Shown in pieces: positions 11,447-21,404 of a stretch of DNA of 64,000 nucleotides. The stretch covers positions 62,149,719 to 62,213,718 of the forward strand of contig CM068835.1 in the NCBI GenBank assembly GCA_028554795.2. Direction: 5' to 3'. Made by a program: the position numbers and the translations under genes. The stretch comes from Sinohyriopsis cumingii (Eukaryota; Mollusca; Bivalvia; Unionida; Unionidae). The notes below the pieces were generated by a model. The model was not told where the DNA came from and made no database searches. It saw only the letters and a list, made by a program, of their open reading frames with translations. Numbering within the stretch: the first letter of the stretch is position 1; every line of letters starts with the position of its first letter.

Positions 11447-12037
11447 TTTAATCAAGACCTATGCGATATCGCGACCGACGATCATGCACATTTATTGTTA
11501 TAACTCCGTGTGAGGTACCTTGTTCTTTTGAAAAGACACTTTTGGACTTAATCATGTCCACATCCCCTGAAAACCAGATTTAGTGAATGTTTAGCAGAGT
11601 ATGTGTATCAACTTCATTGAACACAATTAAACTATTACAGTTATCTCTAATTACTTTAGGTATTTGTGTACATCACTGGTAACATAAATCACGTCTGTGT
11701 TTTTAGCCTACCTCGAGGAAATATCCGATAATGGAATTGATTGGTTGTCCAGCATTACATCATGGTATACTACGAGATTATTAATAAATCTATCGAGGTC
11801 ATCTACATATGGCGCGTCATCATTGAGAAAATTATTAATATCATTACCATCCTCGTCAAACAACTTTGCATTTTCATTACATTTTTTAAGCAGATCGTAG
11901 AATCTCTGATCATCCATAGACGGTGCCACAAAATATAACGTATCCCACTTGATCCATATCATTATCAAATTAAGCAGATATTGTGTTTTACCAGTTCCGG
12001 ATGGACCTATTATTATCATTCTTATGGAATTCGGCAA
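11447..12037 (-). pseudogene. Polinton genome-packaging ATPase (FtsK/HerA type), broken
   Basis: The minus-strand frame from 12037 begins about ten residues before a Walker A motif, 'IIIGPSGTGKTQYLLNL' (Lys at residue 17). It continues with a segment in the Walker B position ('NNLVVYHDVMLDNQ', where the first acidic residue of the usual pair is replaced by His) and ends at a stop near 11708. The downstream part of the fold persists in another frame as 'IPKVIRDNCNSLIVFNEVD' (about 11600-11662), then 'HDRRSRYRIGLD' ending at 11447-11449. This layout is that of the adenovirus/Polinton-type packaging ATPase, which pumps DNA into capsids. In length it is close to the family's usual 200-250 residues. 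One frameshift and at least two stops make it non-functional. Its start lies about 80 bp from the start of the PLA2-like relic on the other strand. Confidence 0.82.
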
Positions 12038-12117
12038 TGCTGAAATGTTTTACTGGGTCTTGTTTTCGTGCTGCTGAAAAATCAATGACATCCGTGTTGT
12101 ACAAATATAATATATGA

Positions 12118-12520
12118 CAGAGATTAACGGTAATAATAACTAAAATTAAAAAGCGTGCACTTGCAGGTAAATGTGTAAAATGTGGTACAAAAAGATATAA
12201 ATTTATGTGACTGTCACAGTCAGTGCACAAAGTGTCTGCTGGTGATATTGCTGATTCGTTAGGAAAATTACCAAGATCTCCATGGGCTAAGTATCCAGGA
12301 GAAAAACATCTTCCTGGATATAATTATTGTTGTCCTAAAACTCAAATTGATATCCGCATTGACGAGCGTAATCAATCAAGACCTGGAGAGTATCCAATAG
12401 ACATTTTGCAGATGTGAAGTTGATTGACGTGTTAAATTCTATAAAAAATTAAGTCTGTAATAGAAAAACTTGCTAGCTTCTTAGTAAAATATGCGATGAA
12501 AGGTAAACTAGTATTATGTG
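12118..12520 (+). pseudogene. zinc-ribbon plus phospholipase A2-like protein of Polintons, broken
   Basis: One frame runs from 12118 to 12417 with a single TGA at 12208. It shows a CxxC pair ('CVKCGTKRYKF', half of a zinc ribbon) and then 'SPWAKYPGEKHLPGYNYC', the region that forms the calcium-binding loop of parvovirus-VP1-type PLA2 domains; such domains are known in Polintons and adintoviruses. The loop has Cys where a Gly is usual ('YNYCCP' instead of C-G-P). The His-Asp catalytic helix expected about 30 residues later is not visible: the frame ends at 'YPIDILQM' and the C-terminal helices reappear in another frame at 12454-12510 ('SVIEKLASFLVKYAMKG'). In related elements the protein is proposed to breach membranes during entry. 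Loss of the catalytic pair and the frameshift indicate a dead copy. Confidence 0.72.
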
Positions 12521-12552
12521 CTATAATTAATCAACTGATTATTATTATCATA

Positions 12553-13445
12553 ATGGAGTCGATTTATTATAGTCCAAGAGGATATTGGAGGGGTAGAACT
12601 GCTTTTAGTCAACTTTCTGATGCAACAAATGTTACACGACAGGCAATATTACAAATTTGCTACCACCACCTAGATAGATTCAATATGCTGAAATTGAAGT
12701 TCATCAAACATATATTTTATTTTTACCAGAATATACCATTAAAATTGGTAGACGTTAATCACGTACATACAAATGCACATTGACTGTCGTTAGCGTTGCA
12801 AGTAGGAATAAATAAGCAAAACCACTATCAACTAAAAAAATTATTGGAAGTTGTATCTGAGTTTGAACGAATTTATCAACGAGGACTTCTGCGATTGCCA
12901 CAGTTGCTACGTGTTGATCCTGGCAAGGAATGTCTTAGTGCAGTATCATCTCTGATGAAAAAACAACGTGAAAATCAGACGAGAACATACCGCAATTAAT
13001 CGCGATCAGGCAATTGGTGAACGATTTCACCGAACACTTGCTGAGCGGTTATTTGGATATCAGTATGCGAAGGGAGTAATTAAAAAACACAATTAATCTC
13101 GTGAATGGGTTGCAAGACTGCCAAGTGTGATTGCTGCATTGAATAATGAAATTACATGTGCGATTTCTATGAAGCCTACCAATCCAATCACCAAATAACA
13201 TATATCAATACCACGATATGATTTTTCAATACAACCAGTACTAAGTAATGTGACTATGAGGTATTTATCGGAACCTGGTGAACTTGAAATTGGTAAAGAA
13301 AGAACCACCGATTACATTTGGATTATTACAACACATTCATTTTTCAGCGTGCTAAGATCCACGGGTAGACCTGCAATCTACAGATTAGATTAAACTATTC
13401 CTCAACGTGGTTTTTACGCGAACAATAAGTCATTTCTGAAGTCAC
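12553..13445 (+). pseudogene. Polinton/Maverick integrase, nearly full length but broken
   Basis: Blocks follow the family order: N-terminal 'YYSPRGYWRGRTAFSQLSD' from ATG 12553; 'EVHQTYILFLPEYTIK' (about 12700); 'LTVVSVASRNK' (about 12782); 'LRVDPGKE' (about 12907); 'AIGERFHRTLAERLFGYQ' (about 13010); 'LPSVIAALNNEIT' (about 13118); and the C-terminal DNA-binding part 'YLSEPGELEIGKERTTD' followed by 'PQRGFYANNKS'. The enzyme joins element ends to host DNA by a retroviral-type DDE mechanism. The second Asp (VDPG) and the Glu (ERF) are kept. The Asp normally expected in the HQ-x-D block reads Tyr/Thr, and the frame is interrupted by several stops and at least three shifts. The PLA2-like relic ends about 30 bp upstream on the same strand. 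Confidence 0.92.
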
Positions 13446-13984
13446 ACAATTACCACCGCGTTCACTTTTGTATACTAGCACCTCGACATCGATTACATTC
13501 AAGACAGGTCAGCATCATATTTTCGCGTGTGTGACCAAAATTAATATTACTTCTGTCTACGGTAAATTGTCATGTATTATTATTGGAATACTGCCACAAC
13601 TTTACTGTGTTACAGCTTCGACAATAATTATGTTGCTGTTGTGTCATCCTCATGATAAATTCAACATTGAGATTAAAGTCACGTTTATGTGTTTCACATT
13701 ATTTAGAACTTACTATTTCTTTTCTTACTAATTCATTGTCAATAACAGTATCGCTATTACCAGCAATTTCTGTAAAGTCTATATTAACCCTTCGCAGCTA
13801 AGCCATTGTTCTTACTCGAGACACTGAGAGACGTGATAAGTATGAGATTCAACTCCTCTTTCGTGCATTTCTCTTGCGAGTCTATGTGAAGGTGTTAAAC
13901 AATCATATCAACATAGTTTGAAGAACTCTGACGAAATAACTCAATCTCACGTATTGGTTTATAAAATCCTCCCGGTCCAATGTT
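13446..13984. other. possible Polinton terminal region, nothing recognised
   Basis: In intact Polintons the terminal inverted repeat lies shortly beyond the integrase. I cannot identify a matching inverted repeat in this stretch by eye, and no other gene is seen. Confidence 0.3.
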
Positions 13985-14420
13985 AAATAATGGATTAAAA
14001 GTAAAATTTAAAATCCTTATAAACAACTCGAGCTTCCCTATTCTGCTGTGGGACTTAATGCAATTAACATATCAAATCTATGCAAAGATCTTGATATTAA
14101 ATATTCGATAACTTTAACTTTCTGAGTGCTTATGATGAAACCTATTTATAAGCATAGATGCATCATGTATGACAGATTCCGAGTCAGGAGATATGTTCAG
14201 CAAAGAATATTCCAAATTGAAGTCTCTTTCTTGAGTTACAACTAGAATATGTTCTGAATATATTCAATTTACTACAATACATCTTTTATTATCAACCAAT
14301 CCTGGTCAGACAAACCCAAGTATGCTCTTTTTTATCTTCACCAATTTAGAGACTGTTTCCCATTGTCCCATTCCATAAGTATGGAAAGTCATATAGCTTC
14401 TCTCATAAACGACGTGAAGC
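13985..14420 (-). repeat. dispersed repeat, inverted copy of 51590-52010
   Basis: The reverse complement matches 51590-52010 block by block. Examples are 'gcttccctattctgctg', 'catatcaaatctatgcaaag', 'ctgagtgcttatgatgaaac', 'gcatcatgtatgacagattc' and 'gtttcccattgtcccattc'. The partner lies inside the AT-rich repeat cluster at 50-52.7 kb, so this is an isolated inverted copy of that family about 37 kb away. Confidence 0.75.
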
Positions 14421-15344
14421 TCACTGGCGAAAATGAAAATGAAATGATATTGTGGAAACATGTATATTTTCGGTTAGGATACAGAAGATGACCTTTATAT
14501 TGTTATTTACAATCTTAACTCTTGCTTGACATCTTTAGGAGTTGAGCGAATAAGTTGTCAATTTTGTTTTACAGCTTAGGAACGTACTTTTCAAAGGGTG
14601 ATGTAATTGATACATTTGTGGAGGTACGACAAAGAACCTCTTTAACAAACTCTCTCAACAGCATCAGACAAGATTATAAAGTTACTGGCCCGGAGCTATT
14701 TCTTGAGTATGAACACTTTACTGTGTCAGCAATACATACTAATTTTAAAAGGGAAATTATGAAATAATATTGGTAGTAATACATATCATTTATGTTAATA
14801 TCATGTATCACGTGAGATAATGCCAATTTTTAGAAGAAGGTGTAGCCATACCATAGGCATTCACACTCGCATTTCTCTAAATGATATTAACGCTTCTACT
14901 ACACCCTCTATATTTGGATTAAAATAGGATAGATCGTCATCCAATACAATCTCAATAATGCTTGATGATATAATGTTGATTGTAGTTCTCTGCTGTAAAT
15001 TTTTAGTTTGATATGATGTTGATTTTGACTGTTGTTGTCCTGCCCATTATGCTGCTATTTCTATCAATCGAAATTAGTGCATTATTAGTAGAGTGCATAT
15101 TTATACGCAACTATTCAACAAACACAAACATAGAGTTTAAAGAGAAAGAATTGTAGTGAGGCAGCACATAGTGAGATGATATATGAAACTATGAACGTCC
15201 AAATGTGACACGTTCAAATGAACCATATGTTTGAAACCTTTGAGGAAATTGTGTACATTAGTAATAGTAATTGTACATGTTATATGGTCTTTATTTGTCT
15301 TGTTAATAGCTGCAAGACAAATTATCTCGAATAAAAACGGCATT
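14421..15344. other. no recognised feature
   Basis: Apart from an uninformative 70-codon frame at 14555-14767 and short AT-rich runs, I see nothing I can support. Confidence 0.4.
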
Positions 15345-15990
15345 TAAGACATCGTTATTACGCTCATGAAGGTACTGTTTCTTCAGGGAATATATTCAGT
15401 GTGAGTATAATATAATCATAAAATGCGATGAGTTGATTCTAGCAATCAACATCAGTGCAATATTATCAGAGTGCACATTTAAGTTTTCCCGGGAGGACTA
15501 AAATAGGAGTTTAATAATTGTGCCATGGGTGAATATAATAAAACCTACTGAATATTAAATATCATATAGAGCAATAGTGTAGTGCTATTTGTGCTTCAAC
15601 AATAATTAAAATTAAACGTGTGAATGTGTGTGTGTGTTTATTTGTTTATTTGTTTGTGAGTGTTTGTGCTTGTTTTTCTCTGGAAGATTGGTTACTATAT
15701 CTGATGTGGTCCAACAACAACACAATAAATCCGGACAAATGAGTGTTATCGGTGTCAGAATAGTTGTCTACCTGACAATATATGCGTTGGGATCACCAAA
15801 TGTATTAAGGTCTTAAACAGTTAAAATTTCAAGTTGCCAACAAAATGAAATCGTACTGACGAATTATTTAAAATCAGAAACATTATCGTATGTGATCGTG
15901 TTTTTGCACATCGCACGAATTTGAGGGATATGATAGAATGCATATGAAGAAGAGTATATATTTGATTAAAAAAGACATATACAAAGTTAA
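15345..15990 (+). repeat. diverged direct repeat, copy 1
   Basis: The segment shares colinear blocks with 16765-17510. These include 'cttcagggaatatattcagtgtgag' (partial quote of a longer match) followed by 'ataatataatcataaaat', and later 'atgcgttgggatcaccaa' against 'ctgcgtttggatcatcaa' with 'gttaaaatttcaa' in both. Copies are roughly 1.4-1.5 kb apart. Confidence 0.65.
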
Positions 15991-16261
15991 ATGCAAATTT
16001 TAAAGATAAAACTGACATGTTAAACAAAATGAACATGATCCAAATTTTTATAAAATACCGAAACGTAGAATTTAATTTAAAAAGTGGAAGTCTACCAATT
16101 AACATTTGCAATCTCCTGGATTACATCTTTAGAACACTGCTAGAATGTAGACCTTTAAGTGCTTATAAACCTGTAAATAAACACATATTAAATGTAAACA
16201 ACCGGTACTGTATGTATTTTAGATTCAATTAGATTTTGTTACAAATGTGAATGTCTTATGG

Positions 16262-16375
16262 TTACTTGTCTGGGCTTTGATATTCCAGTTCTAGATATCA
16301 GTTTAAAATGCCACACTGCAGACATCGTAGCGATATGACTAAAGTTGCTAAAGCTACTTCACAAATCACGCACAC
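16262..16375 (+). repeat. SINE family A, 3' fragment (copy 3)
   Basis: It contains 'tgatattccagt', 'tttaaaatgccacactgcag', 'acatcgtagcgatatgacta' and 'gctaaagctacttcacaaat', the 3' part of the SINE seen at 21405-21720. It runs into a short (CA)n tail ending near 16390. Confidence 0.75.
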
Positions 16376-16435
16376 AAACACACACACACATCTGTCCAAC
16401 TTCTGAAAGGTCTATTAGGCCTTGGCCGGCGTTTA

Positions 16436-16655
16436 TCATCGTAATGACTCCTCCTTTATGTTAGAGAACTTTGAACAATTCACAAAGCGGACGACCATAA
16501 GGAATGTAGCTCTATGATAAATGTTGTTTCCGAGATCCGTGTTATGATATATTGCCTGCATTCTGCAGTTAAAGAAGTTTTTAAGGCTTTTCTTTGTTTT
16601 ACAAACACGCGAATGTTCCATGTGAAAGGGACATACATGTGTTTGATGCATTTTA
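16436..16655 (-). repeat. dispersed repeat, inverted copy of 41060-41260
   Basis: On the minus strand it reads 'gtccctttcacatggaac', 'gaatgcaggcaatatatcat' and 'acggatctcggaaacaacat', each with a near match at 41060-41260 on the plus strand. In both places a family A SINE fragment lies at the same end in the same relative orientation, so the two loci share a composite block. Confidence 0.75.
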
Positions 16656-16764
16656 GGTTTTCATTTTGGCTTGTTATTATCTGCTAGACAGACACTGTCA
16701 AACATTAATTATTCTCATGATATTCTTCTCCTATTTTATTTGACCAACAGTGAACGGTATTTGC

Positions 16765-17510
16765 GACATCATTATTACTATCTTGAAAGTACACTTTCTT
16801 CAGGGAATATATTCAGTGTGAGCATAATATAATCATAAAATACGTTGACAAAATCGTTATCATCTGAGGCTACTTGGAGATTGCAGAAGAAAGGACAAAC
16901 AAGAGAAAGATTACCCACTGAAAGTTTTACTTTTGTCACTTTAATGATGTATTTTGACAATGCCATATATCATCCGCAAGGCTGGAAAAGTTAAAAGACG
17001 ACAAGGTAACGCCATGCATAATGGCTTTAGAGAATGATTGACCTCAATGTAGTTTACGTAACTGCTGAAAGATATAAATATTTAATATTTGTTCAAGTCA
17101 CTCAGTCAGAGAGATGTATGCAGTGGAAATGCTTCGTGTAAGCTTGTAAGCTAGAGCGTGGAAGTATTTTATAATATAAACTAACTTTGATTAAATCACT
17201 ATATTTAATAGAGGGATACAATCAAAAGACATTAGATGAATATAAAAAAATGTAGTGAAAGGAATGAAAAAACCGAGTGAATGATATTTATCAGAATATT
17301 TGTCTGTTTTGCCGTATCTGCGTTTGGATCATCAAGTTTAATAATGGGTGATAAAGTTAAAATTTCAAAATACAAACATAATCACAGTCTTTGCCGAAAT
17401 ATCTAAAGGTAGACATATTTTCATCGGTGATTTAGGTGTTTACACATTGAACTACTTGAAGGGATATAAAATACTAGGCATCGTTTACGATAAAGAGTAT
17501 AGTTTTAATT
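16765..17510 (+). repeat. diverged direct repeat, copy 2
   Basis: This is the partner of 15345-15990, sharing the 'cttcagggaatatattcag' block at about 16797 and the 'ggatcatcaagtttaataat' block at about 17327. The inter-block spacing differs by about 100 bp, implying an indel. Confidence 0.65.
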
Positions 17511-17939
17511 GAAATATCACGTATAGATAGGAAAATTGTTTTAAAAGAAAAACGAATGAACGGTAAAAGAAATGTGATAATTAAAATGAATATGTTCTAC
17601 ATGGTTTCTAAAACTCAGAAAAATATATTTGTATTTGTATGCTTAAAGCAGACAAATTAAAATCATCATTTTTGGAATGTTATACTGTAACACTGGTAGA
17701 TTTAAACACTTTAAGGTCATTTATCTTTATCCAATCTTATAAACAGACATGCATGGTATGATATTTATTTTGGATTAAGTTTTACTTTAGGATGAATGTT
17801 AATGTGTACGTTACACCGTTATCATCTTTGTATATAAGGAGTGGATATGAGACAATTGTGCTAAGCTAACCGAATAGACAAAAAGGCGAGAAGAATACAA
17901 ATCTTGCCTGCCCGTGTATACCCCGAGTTCAAGTACAGT

Positions 17940-18015
17940 AAGAGTAAATCATTATCTAGTCTCCGATCTTTTGAGATCGTCCACATGAACGTTCGGATTT
18001 TTAACGTTTAGACTA
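17940..18015 (+). repeat. fragment of dispersed repeat D
   Basis: 'tctagtctccgatcttttga' followed by 'cacatgaacgttcggattt' matches 'tttggtctctgatctctgga' and 'cacatgaactttcggattt' at 18680-18725. It is directly followed by the TATG satellite. Confidence 0.55.
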
Positions 18016-18042
18016 GCGATGTACACACATGCATGGTCTAAG

Positions 18043-18200
18043 ATATGTATGTATGAATGTATGTATGTATGTATGTACGGATATATGTATCTATGTATGT
18101 AAGGTATGTATATATGTATGTATGTATGTATGGATGGATGGATGGATGGATGTATGTATGTATGTATGTATGTATGTATGTATGTATGTATGTATGTATG
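18043..18200 (+). repeat. (TATG)n/(GGAT)n tetranucleotide satellite
   Basis: An imperfect TATG/TACG array contains an internal block of GGAT units (about 18130-18152). All long open frames over it (Met-Tyr-Val-Cys or His-Thr-Tyr-Ile repeats) are artefacts of the 4-bp period. Confidence 0.97.
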
Positions 18201-18499
18201 GCCGCCAATAAAATTCACAATTTGCACTCAATCCTATTTTTGTATTACTGATAAGGAGGCTGGAATAGAAGAAATATATTTGAAAATTGTGTACAGCACA
18301 AATTATTACCTCTGCGACCAACTCCTTGTATAATTAAAGGAATAGTCTATACCAGTCAATTGTCGGAATTAAAATAAAAGGAGATGGAAACAATATATAC
18401 ATTTATTTGTTAGCTTCAATATCCACGACATCTGCAATCTTTCTATTGAAATTGTATAAATTCTCTCTCATTGCATCTAACGAAACAAGATCGATCTGT

Positions 18500-18790
18500 T
18501 CCACCTCAATAGTAAATTAAAATTGAACTGCTGTGTGCGTGTATGCTTTTGGGTGCTTGTGTGCTTGTGTGATAATGAACGCGTATAACACAATCCATCA
18601 GACACAAATATGAGTAGAAAACAAATTATGTTTTCTCTGTGTTAATCTTCAGTTGCAAAACAATAAGAATAGATCGCTATTTGGTCTCTGATCTCTGGAT
18701 AGCGTCACATGAACTTTCGGATTTAGGAGGAATAAGAGGTGGCTGTATTCATATATAGAGGTATACTACTACTACTACACACACACAGAC
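18500..18790 (+). repeat. dispersed repeat D, copy 2
   Basis: The reverse complement matches 42060-42370, including 'taaattaaaattgaa', the GT-rich block near 18540-18575, 'ataatgaacgcgtataaca', 'ttttctctgtgtt' and 'gatctctggatagcgtcaca'. It ends in a short (CTA)n/(AC)n tail, while the other copy has (TAG)n and expanded AC/AT tracts at the corresponding end. Confidence 0.75.
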
Positions 18791-18799
18791 ACAGACATA

Positions 18800-19673
18800 C
18801 AGACATACGTGTATTCATATACTTTTGAGGACCTTGACATATGACTACATTTCGAGGACCATAAGAAGGAATGAATATAAATGTTGGAAATATGAAAGGA
18901 AGATTAACTGTAAGCCACGCAATATAGGTAACACTTCATTTTTGCCGTATACTTCTTTAAACATTACGAGGACTACTCCTACCTTACCATCATTGAGAGG
19001 ACTAATTACACACAATCAAAGACTACCATGAACCTGAGAACCTGAATGTTTTTTATTATTGGGCAATTCCTGCAAAAACATGAGATGATATTTATTAAAA
19101 AGCTTAGGTACTAATTATCTGCAATTAAGACTATAGACAGACAGATACACAAGCTTAAATGGTCAAATCTTCTTACCATATAAGTTTATGTTATGTTGCC
19201 CAAAAAAACCTCGTGCACTGTTTTGCAACTTTGTAACCTCTTTTACTGAAACAATAAAAAATTACCATCCGGTTGGGAAATGTGAAATAGCATTATAGCA
19301 AAAATATACACCAAGTCTAGATAGTGCAAAATAAAAACTTAAGAAAATCAAACATATCTAAATTGTCAATTGTTATATTCAACAAATGTGATTTCTAAAA
19401 ATATAGGTTGACACCAAATCAACACAAATGTCATAAGTCAGTTTGTCCAAAGCAAGTTCAATGGAACTGAAGTTTCCTTTGGGAAATATGTGCTTCACTC
19501 ATCAGATGACAATATATGACAACTAAAGTTTCAATAATTGGCAGAAGAAAACGTCAAGTTAAGGACATTGCGTTCCATTCGTTTTACAGTTAATTTTTAT
19601 TTTGTTTATACCTTAAAAGCATATGCCCATAATTAAAGTTATCAAAAAGATGTGTGCAAATAATAAATAAAGA
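18800..19673. other. no recognised feature
   Basis: AT-rich DNA with one uninformative 68-codon frame at 18825-19031. Confidence 0.4.
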
Positions 19674-19951
19674 TATTTAATAAAGGTTCCAAAAGCAAAT
19701 CAGATTAACCCTTTGGAAGCAAAAATAAAAAAATCTTTCTGTTCAATGTATTTTACCTAGCCCTTGCTATCTATACTCTGTCAATTCTAAATTTTGCGAA
19801 ACCATTATATATATATATAATGGTTTCGCAAAATTTAGAATTGACAGAGTATAGATAGCAAGAGCTAGGTAAAATACATTGAACAGAAAGATTTTTTTAT
19901 TTTTGCTTCCAAAGGGTTAATCTGATTTGCTTTTGGAACCTTTATTAAATA
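19674..19951. repeat. near-perfect 278-bp palindrome (foldback)
   Basis: The sequence is its own reverse complement about the centre at 19812/19813 ('accattatatatatatataa' continuing to 'tggt'). The arms are 139 bp and I see a single mismatch (cccttgc against ctcttgc). Nested inside are TTAA sites at 19705-19708 and 19917-19920, each followed inwards by 'CCCTTTGGAAGC', which looks like a piggyBac-type TTAA/terminal repeat. However, the palindrome extends about 31 bp beyond the TTAAs on each side. The near identity of the arms implies recent origin or ongoing correction. Confidence 0.95.
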
Positions 19952-20828
19952 CACTTTTCTACGCCTATATATGTTACCAGATAACATGTACAGTAATGAA
20001 AGCTAGACTTTATGGAATAATATTGTTTCTTAAAACTAAATGATTTGAGAACACTGGCTTATCCATTTGCTTAACAATAACCATCTAGTGACCATAAAGT
20101 TGGAGACATTCAATTAAACTCTCTCTGTCGAGCTGACATTTGAGAAGGAGTTAAGTACACGTACACGTATTTTAATTTGTTTACTTCTTTTTCAAACAAT
20201 AAAGTTATCAGCCTTCTGTACCTTTCATATAAACAATTATACAATGGGTAACAAACACGGGATTGGAAACCTAGTGTTTACGTTGATTGATTAAGCATTT
20301 AAAGAAATAGAAATGGCTATAATAATTATGGATACGTGCTTTATTAAGCATACCTGTAAAATGAATGTCACACGAGTTACATTATTAACATGTACATGTA
20401 TTACCTAATTACTTTTAAATCGGCGACATGCATCAAAATGATTCTTGAGAAGCCGAATGTGTAGGGTCTGGAATTTCGGCATATAATGTAGCCCGCAATC
20501 TTTCCATGGTTGTGTTAGTGCATTAAGACCGCATAACACGCGATGTATACATTTTTCATTAAAATACAAAGAGGCTTGTCGAACATCCTTTAAACGGAAA
20601 ATGTATACGAGTGGTTAATAATTGATACAGCGTACATATTGTACATATATTATATTTATATCACATGCAAATACATTTGTTTGCACTTTGAATGGAGTTT
20701 AAGATTGACCGAGTGAATGACCTACTCCCATCCCTACCGAGTGTATCCACTACAAAATGCAGTATGTGTCTTTTGTTGCTATTTAAAATCCACCATCACA
20801 ATTTTATAAGTTGATTATTTTATTTTGA
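19952..20828. other. no recognised feature
   Basis: AT-rich DNA without a repeat I can match or a frame I would call coding. Confidence 0.4.
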
Positions 20829-21017
20829 GTTTCTACTTTTTACATTGATAAAATCATAATAAGACACATTTGTGATTTAAAATTGAACGATTGTATTAAT
20901 GAAGAAAGTAGAGCACTACAACACATGATTAGCTCAGTCATTGACATGAACGCTCAGCCGTTCACGGACCAGCGTATAGACATTAGTGTGGAATGGAAAC
21001 CAAGCGAAATGAGGTAA
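20829..21017 (+). other. candidate internal exon or small open frame
   Basis: A 62-codon open stretch with no ATG at its beginning runs to TAA at 21015-21017. Its last part is GC-richer than the flanks and encodes a protein-like sequence ('ALQHMISSVIDMNAQPF', 'QRIDISVEWKPSEM'). The bases 'atgag|gtaaaa' at 21009-21019 form an acceptable 5' splice site that would join before the stop. Possible 3' splice sites lie upstream ('cataataag' at 20862-20872). No family is recognised. Confidence 0.28.
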
Positions 21018-21247
21018 AACAAGTGGTAATTAAAATATTTTAATATATTTACAGTTAATCTAAACCATTATTCTGCTTTGATAACATTACTAACGAACAT
21101 AAGCGATCTCTGTCTCTCTCTCACCCTTTGGTCGGCTTGGATTAACTTTAACCATCGTTCATAAGTCCAGAGGGATGACCCAAACGAAACATCTTCCTGT
21201 TAGCTCGTCGTTTCAAATATTTTAGTCGTATCTTGCTACTATAATCC

Positions 21248-21248
<1 letters not shown>

Positions 21249-21280
<32 letters not shown>

Positions 21281-21320
21281 GGAGTGGGGTGGGGTAGGTG
21301 GGGTGGGGTGGGGTAGGTGG
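21249..21320 (+). repeat. (GA)n followed by G-quadruplex-type G-rich block
   Basis: A GA tract (21249-21282) runs into five GGGG runs at 21286-21289, 21291-21294, 21300-21303, 21305-21308 and 21310-21313, with loops of 1, 5, 1 and 1 nt. This exceeds the usual four-run G4 definition on the plus strand. Confidence 0.9.
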
Positions 21321-21404
21321 TCATTTTCATATTTAATTAATAATAATCGATTTTAGAACATTATAATATGTTTATGAAACAATAACTAAACATTAGATAC
21401 ACAG

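Noticed and set aside
17952-18333. Several 60-90-codon frames with Met-Tyr-Val-Cys or His-Thr-Tyr-Ile repeats
   Set aside because: They are produced by the 4-bp TATG satellite, which stays open in several frames on both strands.
19705-19920. Simple piggyBac MITE bounded by TTAA
   Set aside because: The inverted symmetry continues 31 bp outside both TTAA sites, so the TTAAs are not the element ends in a straightforward way. Kept only as a possible nested origin.
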